From NCBI GenBank assembly GCA_910589385.1, contig CAJUTU010000001.1, positions 124,001 to 188,000 of the forward strand: a stretch of 64,000 nucleotides of DNA, given 5' to 3'. This stretch comes from an uncultured Lachnospiraceae bacterium (GTDB lineage: Bacteria > Bacillota > Clostridia > Lachnospirales > Lachnospiraceae). Positions within the stretch are counted from its first letter, which is position 1, and each line of letters starts with the position of its first letter. The notes below the pieces were generated by a model. That model was not told the DNA's origin. It saw nothing but the letters and a program-made list of their open reading frames with translations, and searched no databases. The position numbers were made by a program, and so were the translations under genes. Below, piece by piece: positions 52,086 to 62,142 of this stretch.

Positions 52086-52273
52086 CTTTTATTTTGTATT
52101 TTTATCCTATAGATAACCAGAAAAGTCAATGAAATAATTTAGAATAATTATGCATTTTTCATATTTACGCAAAAATGCACATTAAAAAATGTGCATTTTG
52201 CCTTTCCTTCTTACCTCTATGCTGTTTTTATTCGTTTGCATTGTCGAATCGTTTTTTATTTTTTCAAAATACT

Positions 52274-53575
52274 TTAGGCCTTATCCTGAAGATTCAAAAG
52301 AATCCTTGTCACAAATCTTCCATCCTCAATCACGAAATCTGTCTCCCCATTATAGCGGGCCACTGTTTTTACAATACTGGAGATTCCCTGGCCGTCTCTT
52401 TTTCCTGATTTGGGCATCCCCATATGGATTCTGACATCTTCAGCACAAGTATTGCTGCACTGAATGATGATCTTACTCCCTTTCTTTGCAATATAAATAT
52501 CTATTTCCAGTACAGGCTTGCCAGAATTGACACAGCCATGGATCGCATTTTCAAATACATTGGCAAGAATCGCAATCCAGTCAATGTCCCGGACAGATTG
52601 TTTCTGCGGCACGCCCACATCCATAGAAACATGGATATTTTTACTCTGTGCCTGTCTGGCATAAGCTGACAGAATGCTGTTTACCACCGGGTTCGCGCAG
52701 ATAGGAACCATTCTTCTTTTTTCCACATCTTCACCGTACTGTTCCAGATAGCTGAGCAGATGTTCCTTATCTCCTTTCTCCACGTACTCTTTGATCAGCA
52801 GAATATGATGCCTTGCATCATGGCGGATCCTGGCCGCTTCCTTCTCCGACTCCCTGACCAGGTCAAGCTGGCTGCGCAGGAGCTGCTCATTTAATTCCAG
52901 CAGTTCTTTTTCTGTCTGAAAATAATGTTCCCTGCCAAGATGGATATACAGATGCAGGATCGTATATTGGAGGACTCCCGCCATAAACAGCACAAAGAAT
53001 GCCCGTACCATATTGAATATGGAAAACCCCTGGAGATTGGGCCAGTATGCAATGATCGCGCCAAAAAATACAGACACAAATAAGGTGACTGTACTAAACG
53101 GATCCATCTCTTCAATCAGAAAATCCACCCCTTCCAGAAACTCTTTCCTAAATCTCTTCCATGTAAATATAAGCATCGCTGAATAGCACAGGAAACGCAC
53201 CAGAATATCTACCCACAGATTATCTTGAAACCACCAGCGCGCCACATCCACCCCTAGGAATGTGCCGACAGAAAACAAATAGAATGTTGCTGCCATCTTG
53301 TATAAGGATATATATATGATCTCCCCGCTCATCAGGCTGCAGAAAATCCCTATAACAGGAAAGGATGTCAGCGGCGCTATCTTAACGAAACTCTCATAAT
53401 CCAGAAGATACCACACACTAAAGCCAAACAGCAGAAACAAACCAAAAACCGCATAACAGCAGATTGTTTTTTTCATTGAAAACCTGGGCCGGTCCAGCAT
53501 AAGAAAAAAGGACAGCATCAATGTGATACTCATCCCATTACGGAGAATCGCAACCCAAAAAGAACCACCCAACAT
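52274..53575 (-). CDS. GHKL sensor histidine kinase (AgrC-like)
   Basis: 433 residues from MLGGSFWVAI (GAGGAGG 8 nt upstream). About six N-terminal membrane spans, a coiled-coil segment (about 215-250), the H-box RIRHDARHHILLIKEY and a GHKL ATPase domain with NVFENAIHGC. The layout matches peptide-sensing HPK10 kinases such as AgrC. No agrB/agrD-type peptide genes lie nearby, so the signal is unknown. It follows the LytTR regulator gene after a terminator. Confidence 0.85.
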   Translation of the reverse strand: MLGGSFWVAILRNGMSITLMLSFFLMLDRPRFSMKKTICCYAVFGLFLLFGFSVWYLLDYESFVKIAPLTSFPVIGIFCSLMSGEIIYISLYKMAATFYLFSVGTFLGVDVARWWFQDNLWVDILVRFLCYSAMLIFTWKRFRKEFLEGVDFLIEEMDPFSTVTLFVSVFFGAIIAYWPNLQGFSIFNMVRAFFVLFMAGVLQYTILHLYIHLGREHYFQTEKELLELNEQLLRSQLDLVRESEKEAARIRHDARHHILLIKEYVEKGDKEHLLSYLEQYGEDVEKRRMVPICANPVVNSILSAYARQAQSKNIHVSMDVGVPQKQSVRDIDWIAILANVFENAIHGCVNSGKPVLEIDIYIAKKGSKIIIQCSNTCAEDVRIHMGMPKSGKRDGQGISSIVKTVARYNGETDFVIEDGRFVTRILLNLQDKA

Positions 53576-53674
53576 CTTTTGTTCCTCCTCTGCCAAAACA
53601 AATTTTGTATTTACTATATCATCATTTCTGATCCAAATTCCATAGCCTGGGATAACTCATGTAATTTTTGGGAT

Positions 53675-53716
53675 AAAAAATGTCCTTGTCCACCGGCCGT
53701 CCAATGAACAAGAACA
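53675..53716 (-). terminator. Terminator between regulator and kinase genes
   Basis: A 12-bp stem (TGTTCTTGTTCA with TGGACAAGGACA, two G-U pairs) and 12-nt loop followed by six T on the minus strand. It lies between the LytTR regulator and its presumed kinase. Confidence 0.75.
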
Positions 53717-53748
53717 TCCTCTACCATATACTCATGTTATATGCTTCA

Positions 53749-54507
53749 TTACCCCCCCCCTATTAATTTTCCGCTAAAATATTTCTCACTAAAATAATAG
53801 GAAAAATAATCTTTCTTAAATTCTGCAGCCGTATTCCTGGGAATATAAATCCTGACTTCATTAGCCATCTGTATTTCTTCCTTTTCCACAGATACCACAT
53901 GATTCAGATTCAAGATATAAGAACGGCCGCATCTGTTGAACTGGGGTAATCGTTCCAAAATTCCCCAGAGTTCTTTGACCGTCATACGAATCCTGCATTC
54001 CTCCCCGGCCAGGTACAAAACCTGATAGTTTTTCTGGGATTCACAATAAATGATATCATCCGGATCAATCTGCCGGATTCCGCCTCCCGCAGTTTTGATC
54101 ATAATCTGGTTTTCCCTTCTTTTTTGAATATGCCGGGAAGCCAGATCCATGGCATGAAAAAACATTTCGTCTTCCAACGGCTTCACGAGATATTGGACTG
54201 CATCCACCTCATAGGCTTCCAGGGCATGTTCCGTTGATGTTGTTAAAAAGACGATCTCAGAGTTTAAATTCCGCCGCCTTAATTCCTTTGCCGCCTCAAT
54301 TCCACTCTTTCCTTTCATATAAATATCGAGCAGCAGGAAATCTGGCGTATACTCTTTTTCATGGATCCTTTCGAGCAGTTCCTCCGCACTTTTGAATCTC
54401 TCACTTTGATATTCCCATGAATGTTTCGTTTTCTGGTACGCCATCAAGAGATTTTCAATCAGGTCAAGTTCCTTTGCATCATCATCACACAACGCTACCA
54501 AATACAT
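53749..54507 (-). CDS. LytTR-family response regulator
   Basis: 252 residues: receiver domain (ALCDDDAKELDLIENLL, phosphoacceptor in FLLLDIYMKGKSG, YLVKPL) and a LytTR DNA-binding domain (DDIIYCESQKNYQVLYL; CGRSYILNLNHVVSV). Activates genes near target promoters in response to its kinase. The gene ends in a run of nine G giving Gly-Gly-Gly before the stop; slippage in this tract would change only the last residues. First gene of the two-component pair. Confidence 0.88.
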   Translation of the reverse strand: MYLVALCDDDAKELDLIENLLMAYQKTKHSWEYQSERFKSAEELLERIHEKEYTPDFLLLDIYMKGKSGIEAAKELRRRNLNSEIVFLTTSTEHALEAYEVDAVQYLVKPLEDEMFFHAMDLASRHIQKRRENQIMIKTAGGGIRQIDPDDIIYCESQKNYQVLYLAGEECRIRMTVKELWGILERLPQFNRCGRSYILNLNHVVSVEKEEIQMANEVRIYIPRNTAAEFKKDYFSYYFSEKYFSGKLIGGG

Positions 54508-54568
54508 CTATCTCACATCCTTTAAACTGAATTACAGTATACCACTTAAGTACGGCTTTATCGGATCC

Positions 54569-55309
54569 CTACAGCAATGTCTCCAATATCTCCAGTGATT
54601 TAAACTTTGTTTCCACATATACATCCATATACCTTCCCATCACACGTCCCAGCTCTTCGAGCACCTTTTCGCTCACAAGAAAGGTATACAGTTTTTCAAT
54701 CTTACTGCTCTCTATGTACTGCATGCTGTACAACGTAGAAGTATCCAGCTCCATGCCATCCGTCACGTCCTGCATACACTCACTGCATACCAGCCCGCCC
54801 TTTTTCACACTGAACAGCCTCGGATGTTCCTTATCTCCACAGGAAATGCATTGAAATACCTGAGGCCCTTCCCCATTGATACACAATGCCTTCAGTTCAA
54901 ATATGCAGCGGATCAGCTTGTTGGGAATCTTATTGTTCACCAGCGCTTTCATAGACTGATACAAAAGTTTCAGCATTTCCCGCTCATCATTTGCCTCTTT
55001 TGTATAAAAACTGGCAAATTCCAAAAAATAAAACCCATAGTATGCTCCAACAATATCCTCTCGCAGTTCAGCAAAATAATTTGAAATCTCTGCAGACTGG
55101 ATGGTATAGGAAGACCTCCCTGCATACAGAGTAAACTCCCCAAAAGAAAACGGATTTACCGCGCCGACTAAATGACTGTTCGGTCTTCTTGCCCCTTTGG
55201 CAAACGCAGCGATCTTCCCCTGTTCTTTCGTCAAGATCACTACGCGCCTGTCATATTCTCCAACGGGTGCCGTAGAAAGCACCATCCCTGTCACTGCAAT
55301 CTGATTCAA
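54569..55309 (-). CDS. recO: DNA repair protein RecO
   Basis: About 246 residues: N-terminal OB fold (VTGMVLSTAPVGEYDRRVVILTKEQGKIAAFAKGARRP), helical middle, and a zinc module (CISCGDKEH...CSEC). Loads RecA onto SSB-coated gaps. I prefer a TTG start giving NQIAVTGMV; an ATG at 55345 that overlaps the end of the YqzL-like gene is the alternative and adds 12 residues. Order yqzL-recO is conserved in Firmicutes. Confidence 0.9.
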   Translation of the reverse strand: MNQIAVTGMVLSTAPVGEYDRRVVILTKEQGKIAAFAKGARRPNSHLVGAVNPFSFGEFTLYAGRSSYTIQSAEISNYFAELREDIVGAYYGFYFLEFASFYTKEANDEREMLKLLYQSMKALVNNKIPNKLIRCIFELKALCINGEGPQVFQCISCGDKEHPRLFSVKKGGLVCSECMQDVTDGMELDTSTLYSMQYIESSKIEKLYTFLVSEKVLEELGRVMGRYMDVYVETKFKSLEILETLL

Positions 55310-55328
55310 AGTCTTCGTCCCTGCCTCT

Positions 55329-55511
55329 TTATGCGGTATCATCATCCTGTGAGTACAGAGGGATTACCATCGCTTCGGCAGTATGATGGGCCTTTTGCTT
55401 CTCCTGTCCATCACCCTTGCCTTTGCCGTGCCCATAAGCTTCCATCTTATACCCCAGGTAGTCACATATCCCGCCGGTTTTCATAAACTGCTCCCAGTAT
55501 TTCTGCTCCAT
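55329..55511 (-). CDS. YqzL-like small protein
   Basis: 60 residues. The N-terminus (KYWEQFMKTGGICDYLGYK) resembles the short YqzL family (W-x-F-x-TG-x-x-x-AYL), which sits directly before recO. The remainder is basic and acidic low-complexity sequence not seen in the short Bacillus form. Function unknown. Confidence 0.7.
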   Translation of the reverse strand: MEQKYWEQFMKTGGICDYLGYKMEAYGHGKGKGDGQEKQKAHHTAEAMVIPLYSQDDDTA

Positions 55512-55646
55512 CGGCTCACCTCGTCATCTGTATTTGGAACCATATCGCTCTCCTATTCCTGATTTTAGGTTTTCCGATTTTGTGTGCCGCTATACCTCGT
55601 AAAATCTGCCAGTTCTTTTTCTCTGGAACCCCTTGACAGATTTCTT

Positions 55647-56546
55647 TCACAGCTTATCTTCACTATATCCAAAATTCTTCATCAAAAAATCGCTGTCGCG
55701 CCAGTTCTTCTGAACTTTCACCCAAAGCTTAAGATTCACCTTACGCTCCAGCATTTTCTCAATTTCAAAGCGTGCCGTGCTGCCAATCTTTTTTAACATA
55801 CTTCCCTGTTTTCCAATAATAATTCTTTTGTGGGACTCCCGCTCGCAGATAACCGTGGCATCAATGTGCATCACCTTATTCTGGATCTTCATACGTTCAA
55901 TGGCAACTGCAATGCCATGAGGTATCTCATCCTGCAGGCAGTGCAGCGCCTTCTCCCGGATTAATTCTGCCACGATCTGGCGCTCCGGCTGATCCGTCAC
56001 CGTATCCACATCATAAAACTGCGGCCCATACGGAAGATACTGCATGATCACACGCACTAACTCCTGCGTGTTTTCCCCAGTCCATGCGGACACCGGCACG
56101 ATATCTGCAAAATCAAACTCCTTCCGGTATGCATCAATAAACAGCAGGATTTCTTCCCGTTTTACCGTATCAATCTTATTGATCACAAGGATAACCGGCG
56201 TCTTTACCTTTTTTAACTGCTCAATAATATGACGCTCCCCGGCTCCGATAAATGTGGTCGGCTCCACCAGCCAGAGGGCTGCGTCCACTTCATCCAGAGA
56301 ATGACGGGCGATATTTACCATATATTCCCCAAGTTTATTTTTCGCTTTATGGATTCCCGGCGTGTCAACAAACACAATCTGCCCTTCCTCTGTTGTCAGC
56401 ACTGTCTGGATTCGGTTTCTTGTAGTCTGCGGCTTATTGGACGTGATTGCGATCTTCTGCCCGATCAGATAATTCATCAGCGTTGATTTTCCCACATTTG
56501 GCCGCCCGATCAACGTGACGAAGCCTGATTTAAAATTTTCTCCCAT
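55647..56546 (-). CDS. era: GTPase Era
   Basis: 299 residues from MGENFKSGF (GGAGG 7 nt upstream). GTPase motifs: GRPNVGKSTL (G1), the TT of the switch region, DTPG (G3) and NKID (G4); the C-terminal KH domain contains RIIIGKQGSMLKKIG. Binds the 3' end of 16S rRNA and couples ribosome maturation to growth. It lies upstream of recO as in many Firmicutes. Confidence 0.95.
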   Translation of the reverse strand: MGENFKSGFVTLIGRPNVGKSTLMNYLIGQKIAITSNKPQTTRNRIQTVLTTEEGQIVFVDTPGIHKAKNKLGEYMVNIARHSLDEVDAALWLVEPTTFIGAGERHIIEQLKKVKTPVILVINKIDTVKREEILLFIDAYRKEFDFADIVPVSAWTGENTQELVRVIMQYLPYGPQFYDVDTVTDQPERQIVAELIREKALHCLQDEIPHGIAVAIERMKIQNKVMHIDATVICERESHKRIIIGKQGSMLKKIGSTARFEIEKMLERKVNLKLWVKVQKNWRDSDFLMKNFGYSEDKL

Positions 56547-56594
56547 CTCATTCCCTCCAAATTTCAGCATAACTCGCCCAGAAACGCCTCTACA

Positions 56595-59570
56595 CTAAAA
56601 TAACGTTTTGACCTCTGCAAACAAGTCTTTTTGTGCCTCAATTTTTTCTTCACTGCCAATGACGCAAATCTGGCCTGCCTTTAACATTGCTTCCACAACA
56701 GCCGCCAGTTTCCGTATATCCTCCTGGGACGCATCCAATACTTCCATCCGCTCCTTGCGTATCATTTCTTCTGACACATGGTTCATATACAGGTTCATGG
56801 AACGGTCTCCCTTGGCAGACGGAGTCATGGGGCGGTCCATATTGCTGATCGTACCGATGATATATTTATTCATATCCCGGTCATTCACGTCAAACGCTTT
56901 CAAGTAGTCCACAACGCCCTCGTATACCTGCATCGTCTTTTCCAGGTTCGGGTCGCGGTAGGAAATCAGATATCCCTCGCCAATCCGGTTAAAATTGCAC
57001 ATACATCCATACGCGCCGCCTTTTACCCGGATATTCTGCCACAGGTAATCATAGCTTAAGATCACCTTCAAGATCTGTAATGCGCCGCTGTACTGCGCTC
57101 CATTGTCAATGAAATTCCCCACTCTCGCCACATACTGCACCTTGGATGACGTCTTGAACCCTTCATTACGTTTTTTACAGTGCAGGATACATCCCGGTCC
57201 TTCTCTTTCCTTCGGTCCGTTAAAGAACTTGTCCTTCAACATCCGTATGCCGCTTTCCGCAGCATCAAGCCCTTCTCCAGAAGAAGTCAGGCTGACCATC
57301 AAGTTATCCGAACAAAAAAGCGCTCTGGCAAGCTTCTTCAGATGCTTTACCAACTCACCCTTATGCTCTTCAAAGTGTTCCTCCATTTCCTTTACAGCTT
57401 CATAATATCCGATCCCATCCGTGTCATCCTTGAATTTAGAGATTGGAGAAGCATAGGACTGTGCCCTAAGCGCTGCCGTTGTATGCCCGGAAGACAGAAA
57501 ACTCATCTGCAGCCTGGATTTCAGCATGGAAAGGATTTCTTTCAGCCTCTTCTCATCCTCCAGCTTTGATTCCATTAGGATTTCCCGCATCATAGAAAAC
57601 AGCACATCCATTTTAGGATACAAAGCTTTCCCCTTCATCTCGAATGTGGCACGGAAAGCCTTTTCCTTTACGCCCTGCACATCCGGATACATCTCCAAAG
57701 ATGTCCCGATTCCGCCTGTATGCACGTTGATCTCGTTAAACAATTCCCCGTATTCAAAATGAGCCGTATCAATGATCCCCAGAACAGACTGCAGCATCCC
57801 AACATAGGGCAGTTCCTCTTCCGGTACGCCGGACAAGTCAAACATCAGCGTCACATATCCGATGCCGTTAGTCTCCACATTGTGATGCACAAGAGGAATT
57901 CCATCTATGTCATTCACATCATTATAAATAGGGGCGATTTCCCTGGATATATCTTCACGCCCCAGCACCGGGATCTTTTCCCTGTCCTCTTTCGCATCTT
58001 CGCTTTCCTGATATTCCACCAGAGCCTTCGTATCTCTTGCCAGCTTTTCTCTCTGTGCATCTGTCAGGCTGTCCTTGTATGCCTGCAGTTTTTGATCCAG
58101 CTCCTGTTCCAGCCTGGCCGTCCTGCCCCGCTCCGGTTTCACAACCACGACAGAACCATGAGGATTATCTAAAAGCCATGTCTGGATCAGGTTCTCAAAA
58201 TATCCGGTCCCAATCTGCCCTTTCAGGAATTCAAATACAGGGATGGCCTGCATATGGAGAAATGGCTTCGCTTCATCATATAACCAGCTGTCAAACATCT
58301 GGAGCCCGTACATCAGCCCCTTTGGATAGTTCCCGTAATCAGCCTCGCGAAACCTAAATTCATGATAATTGATCCCGGCCTCCAGCGCTTTTTTGTCAAT
58401 TCCCTGTTTTACTATATTTTGAAGTGTCTTTTCCACCGTACCAATAAACGCCTGCTTTTGCCCTAAATCCGCATTCTTTGAAATCACAGAGAAAATAGGC
58501 TGATAGATCCCGTTGTCATAAGAACCCATAATATCTTTACCGATTCCGGCATCCACCAATGCTTTTTTCAGCGGAGCGCCCGGTGCAGATAATAATGCAT
58601 AATCCAACACCTGAAACGCCACATACAGCTTTTCATCCAGGCTCGTGCCTATAACTTTATTGTAAGAAAGATAGGTATTCTCTTCCTCTGCTTCCTCACT
58701 GGAAATGGAGTATTCCATCTCCACTTCTCTCATCTCATCAAAAGGCTTCTGATAACGGATTGCCGAATCCACAGGCTCCAGCCCAAATGCAGACAGATAT
58801 TTCTCATCCAGCCATTTCAGCTTTTCCTTCATGTCCATATCCCCATACAGATAGATATAGCTGTTAGAGGGATGATAATATTTTTTATGAAAATCCAAAA
58901 ACTGCTCATAAGTCAGTTCCGGGATCACATCCGGATCCCCGCCGGATTCATAGGCATAAGAAGTATCTGGAAACAGGGAATTCAAGATCATCCGGTCCAG
59001 CACCCCCTCCGGTGAGGAAAACGCCCCTTTCATCTCATTATAGACGACTCCGTTGTAGGAAAGTTTCCCCTCCACATTTTCCAGCTTATAACTCCAGCCC
59101 TCCTGACGGAAAATCTCTTCATGGCGGTAAATATTCGGGTAAAACACCGCATCCATATATACATGCATCAGATTCTGGAAATCCTTATCATTGCAGCTTG
59201 CCACCGGATAAACGGTCTTATCCGGGTAGGTCATAGCATTTAAAAACGTATTCAAGGAACCCTTTACCAGCTCCACAAATGGATCCTTTACCGGGAACTC
59301 CTTAGATCCGCATAACACGGAATGCTCCATGATATGCGGTACTCCTGTGCTGTCAGACGGCGGTGTACGAAATCCGATCGCAAATACCTTATTCTCATCA
59401 TCATTCTCCATTAAAAGAACACGCGCCCCACTCTTTTTATGCTTCAAAAGAAAACCTTTTGATCTCAGGTCAGATAAATCCTCCTGCAAAATTTCTTCAT
59501 AAGCATCTAAATCCGAAAACACATCCTGCCGGCCTGTCTTTTTTGATTGTAAGGAATCAAAATCACCCAT
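56595..59570 (-). CDS. M16C zinc metallopeptidase
   Basis: 991 residues of the M16C (presequence protease/insulinase-like) family: four homologous roughly 240-residue domains. Zinc motif HIMEH (HxxEH) near residue 80, with distal Glu in NEMKGAFSSPE. Soluble, no signal peptide; degrades unstructured peptides inside a closed chamber. The start is the ATG (MGDFDSL) after AGAAGG; two codons upstream there is only a TTG. It lies directly upstream of era, and the two may be co-transcribed. Confidence 0.9.
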   Translation of the reverse strand: MGDFDSLQSKKTGRQDVFSDLDAYEEILQEDLSDLRSKGFLLKHKKSGARVLLMENDDENKVFAIGFRTPPSDSTGVPHIMEHSVLCGSKEFPVKDPFVELVKGSLNTFLNAMTYPDKTVYPVASCNDKDFQNLMHVYMDAVFYPNIYRHEEIFRQEGWSYKLENVEGKLSYNGVVYNEMKGAFSSPEGVLDRMILNSLFPDTSYAYESGGDPDVIPELTYEQFLDFHKKYYHPSNSYIYLYGDMDMKEKLKWLDEKYLSAFGLEPVDSAIRYQKPFDEMREVEMEYSISSEEAEEENTYLSYNKVIGTSLDEKLYVAFQVLDYALLSAPGAPLKKALVDAGIGKDIMGSYDNGIYQPIFSVISKNADLGQKQAFIGTVEKTLQNIVKQGIDKKALEAGINYHEFRFREADYGNYPKGLMYGLQMFDSWLYDEAKPFLHMQAIPVFEFLKGQIGTGYFENLIQTWLLDNPHGSVVVVKPERGRTARLEQELDQKLQAYKDSLTDAQREKLARDTKALVEYQESEDAKEDREKIPVLGREDISREIAPIYNDVNDIDGIPLVHHNVETNGIGYVTLMFDLSGVPEEELPYVGMLQSVLGIIDTAHFEYGELFNEINVHTGGIGTSLEMYPDVQGVKEKAFRATFEMKGKALYPKMDVLFSMMREILMESKLEDEKRLKEILSMLKSRLQMSFLSSGHTTAALRAQSYASPISKFKDDTDGIGYYEAVKEMEEHFEEHKGELVKHLKKLARALFCSDNLMVSLTSSGEGLDAAESGIRMLKDKFFNGPKEREGPGCILHCKKRNEGFKTSSKVQYVARVGNFIDNGAQYSGALQILKVILSYDYLWQNIRVKGGAYGCMCNFNRIGEGYLISYRDPNLEKTMQVYEGVVDYLKAFDVNDRDMNKYIIGTISNMDRPMTPSAKGDRSMNLYMNHVSEEMIRKERMEVLDASQEDIRKLAAVVEAMLKAGQICVIGSEEKIEAQKDLFAEVKTLF

Positions 59571-59692
59571 GGTCAAACCTTCTCTCCTATCATATTTTGC
59601 TGCCGCGTACCGGCATATCCGCTTTCTATCGCCAATCCCTAAAATGCCGGCAGCACATTAATGTTATTCATTATAACATTTTCAAAGACGTA

Positions 59693-60310
59693 TTAAAAGG
59701 GGAAGATTTTATTTTTCTTTATATACCGGACAAACAAAAGGATGCCCCCTATGATCAGCAGCATGCGTACCACAAAAGAATATCTGTCCAGATATACCAG
59801 TACAGTCTCCCATGAGGCGCCAAGCGCCGCGCCAAGAGAGACCAGGATAATATTCCAGACTGTACTTCCCACGATAGTATACGTCAGAAACAGCGGAATC
59901 TGCATCTGCGCCATTCCTGCCGGAACGGAGACCAGACTTCGGATGATCGGTACACACCGTCCGAATAGAACGGCCTTTTTCCCATACTTTTCAAACCAGC
60001 CCACGGTTTCCTCCACATCTTCTTTTTCAAACCCCAGTACACGGAACAGCTTTCCTTTTGTCAGTTTTTCCAGTTTCTCCGGTGTCAATTCCATCCCCAC
60101 CCGGTATAAGACCAGCGCCCCGATCGTGGAGCCTATCGTAGAAAATATAATCACGCCTGGTACTGTCAGCCTTGTATAAGTCGTCATAAAACCGCCAAAT
60201 GTCAAGATCACTTCTGACGGAATCGGCGGGAAAATATTTTCTACCGCAATCAGAAAACAAACCCCCAGATATCCATATGTATTCATGATATAGATCATAA
60301 ACTCCTGCAC
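59693..60310 (-). CDS. DedA-family membrane protein
   Basis: 205 residues with five or six membrane spans. FLIAVENIFPPIPSEVILTFGGF and FGRCVPIIRSLVSVPAGM are hallmark DedA segments (with the conserved Glu and Arg residues); some family members flip undecaprenyl phosphate or phosphatidylethanolamine. A GTG start behind GAGGAAA is preferred. Substrate not determined. Confidence 0.88.
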   Translation of the reverse strand: MQEFMIYIMNTYGYLGVCFLIAVENIFPPIPSEVILTFGGFMTTYTRLTVPGVIIFSTIGSTIGALVLYRVGMELTPEKLEKLTKGKLFRVLGFEKEDVEETVGWFEKYGKKAVLFGRCVPIIRSLVSVPAGMAQMQIPLFLTYTIVGSTVWNIILVSLGAALGASWETVLVYLDRYSFVVRMLLIIGGILLFVRYIKKNKIFPF

Positions 60311-60397
60311 AGCAAATTTCCTCTCGCTAACATACTTTCGTTTCAATATATGAAATCTTTCCCGAAATCATGTATGTCTTATGCCCCACATCAGGAA

Positions 60398-61348
60398 TCA
60401 TATGTTTTTTTGAAAAACAAGCTCCTGCTCTGAAAATAAGGCATCCACCACATTTTCATATACATTCAGTTTTTCTGATTTTTTGATTTTTTTTGCGTAT
60501 TTTTCATAATTGGTAAAAGCCGGTGCAAGGAATCCCCACAGTTCTTTCATTTTAAATAAAATCGGCCTGGAACCTGAAAGCACTTCCTGATACCCTTCAT
60601 ACAGGCGGTCATGGAATCTGCGCAATGTCTGTTTGTCCATCCGGATTCCCTTCTGGATTTCTCCAGACAGCCCCGGGTCCATCAAAAGCCCCCGCCCAAG
60701 CATCACCGTGTCCACTTCTGGAAATGCATCCACAAACCGCTGGTAGTCCTCCATAGAAAAAATATCTCCATTATAGCAGACTGGATTTCTGCTTTCCTTA
60801 CAGGCTTCTTTGAACACCTCCCAATTGGGATGATTTTTATAAACATCCTGCTGGATTCTTGGATGGATGATCAGTTCCTTGATCGGATATTGGTTATAAA
60901 TCTCAAGCAGGCGCGCAAATTCTTCCGAGCTGTCCTTTCCCACTCTGGTCTTAACCGAAATCTCCACATCCGCCTGAGCAAACACAGTATCCAAAAACCG
61001 GTCCAAATCCTCCGGAAAGGCTAGGAAACCGGAACCGCGCCCTTTTATAACCACTGTCCTGGACGGACATCCCAGATTCAGATTAATTTCCTGATAACCA
61101 TATTTTTGCAGTTTCTTTGCTGTCCGTATAAAATCTTCTGCAGAATTCGTCAAAATCTGCGGAACGGCATACATCCCTTCGTTATTTTCCGGCAATATGT
61201 CCTGCCGTTCTCTGGAACTTAGATGCCCTCGCTGGTTCGGTTTTATAAATGGGATAAAATATTTATCTACGGAATCAAAGTATTTAAAAAAAGCTCTTCG
61301 GAAAACATATCCTGTAATTCCTTCCAAAGGGGCAAAATACAATTTCAT
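60398..61348 (-). CDS. tRNA-dihydrouridine synthase
   Basis: 316-residue FMN-dependent Dus enzyme. N-terminal MKLYFAPLEGITGYVFRRAFF and NLGCPSRTVVIKGRGSG with the catalytic cysteine are typical; reduces uridine in tRNA D loops. Which uridine position it serves cannot be said. It is divergent from the lipoprotein gene. Confidence 0.9.
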   Translation of the reverse strand: MKLYFAPLEGITGYVFRRAFFKYFDSVDKYFIPFIKPNQRGHLSSRERQDILPENNEGMYAVPQILTNSAEDFIRTAKKLQKYGYQEINLNLGCPSRTVVIKGRGSGFLAFPEDLDRFLDTVFAQADVEISVKTRVGKDSSEEFARLLEIYNQYPIKELIIHPRIQQDVYKNHPNWEVFKEACKESRNPVCYNGDIFSMEDYQRFVDAFPEVDTVMLGRGLLMDPGLSGEIQKGIRMDKQTLRRFHDRLYEGYQEVLSGSRPILFKMKELWGFLAPAFTNYEKYAKKIKKSEKLNVYENVVDALFSEQELVFQKNI

Positions 61349-61390
61349 TTTCTTCCAGTCCTTTCTGAAAATAATTCTTTACTTTTTTTC

Positions 61391-61419
61391 TTGAATCACC
61401 TCGCCTTTTGTAGTATGAT
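61391..61419 (+). promoter_or_regulatory. Promoter of the lipoprotein gene
   Basis: TTGAAT and TATGAT separated by 17 bp, 40 nt before the start codon on the plus strand. Confidence 0.65.
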
Positions 61420-61459
61420 ATCTATCAGAAAATATTATAAATTATGGGAGGGATCACCA

Positions 61460-62104
61460 ATGAAGAAAAAATTTTCACTTATTATTACTATGGCGGCCTG
61501 CTTTTGTATGCTGCTCGGAGGATGCGGAAAAAAGCTGACCGTAGAAGACGCGCCGGATTATGTAAAATCCGCCTTAGACACATGCTATAAAGGTGAATTT
61601 GAAGCTTATATGGAATTTACCAACAGCACTGAGGAAGAAGCGCAGGCATTATATAACGATGGGATCGACGCGAATATGGAGGCCAGCGGAATTACTGACT
61701 CTGCCATCAATATCAGCCAGGAATTGCAGGATCAATACCGTCAGTTGTTTATCGGACTGCTCGGCATCAGCAAATACACAGTAGGCGAGGCAAAGGAAGA
61801 CGGCGATGGTTTCACCGTAGAAGTCAGTGTAGAACCTTTCACTATGTTTGACAGCCTGCAGGATGACCTGATCAATGAGATCAGCACTGTGGATCCTTCT
61901 ACCTTAACTACAGAAGACGAGATGAATACCCTTGTATATCAAAAAATGTATGATCTCATGTCTGCTAAATTGAATTCCCCGGAATACGGCGAACCGCAGA
62001 CTGTTACGGTACATATCCAGCCGGATGACGATGGAATCCAGACCATCAACGAAGAGGATCTTGTTCAGATAGATACGATCATGTACGCATCCATGCTTGA
62101 ATAG
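61460..62104 (+). CDS. DUF5105-like lipoprotein, unknown function
   Basis: 214 residues from MKKKFSLIITMAAC; a signal peptide ending in LLGGC predicts an outer-face lipoprotein. The rest is acidic and mostly helical, with a short beta-rich part (TVEVSVEPFT). It resembles lipoproteins commonly annotated DUF5105/hypothetical in Lachnospiraceae. GGAGGG lies 8 nt upstream of the ATG. It is a single plus-strand gene with its own promoter, likely responding to its own signal. I do not recognise a specific function. Confidence 0.7.
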   Translation: MKKKFSLIITMAACFCMLLGGCGKKLTVEDAPDYVKSALDTCYKGEFEAYMEFTNSTEEEAQALYNDGIDANMEASGITDSAINISQELQDQYRQLFIGLLGISKYTVGEAKEDGDGFTVEVSVEPFTMFDSLQDDLINEISTVDPSTLTTEDEMNTLVYQKMYDLMSAKLNSPEYGEPQTVTVHIQPDDDGIQTINEEDLVQIDTIMYASMLE

Positions 62105-62142
62105 GCATTACATCCTCCTGAGGTGCCTGTATATAGACGGTT

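Noticed and set aside
52274..54507. Agr-type quorum-sensing locus
   Set aside because: Kinase and regulator resemble AgrC/AgrA, but no AgrB protease or AgrD-like peptide gene could be found on either strand nearby.
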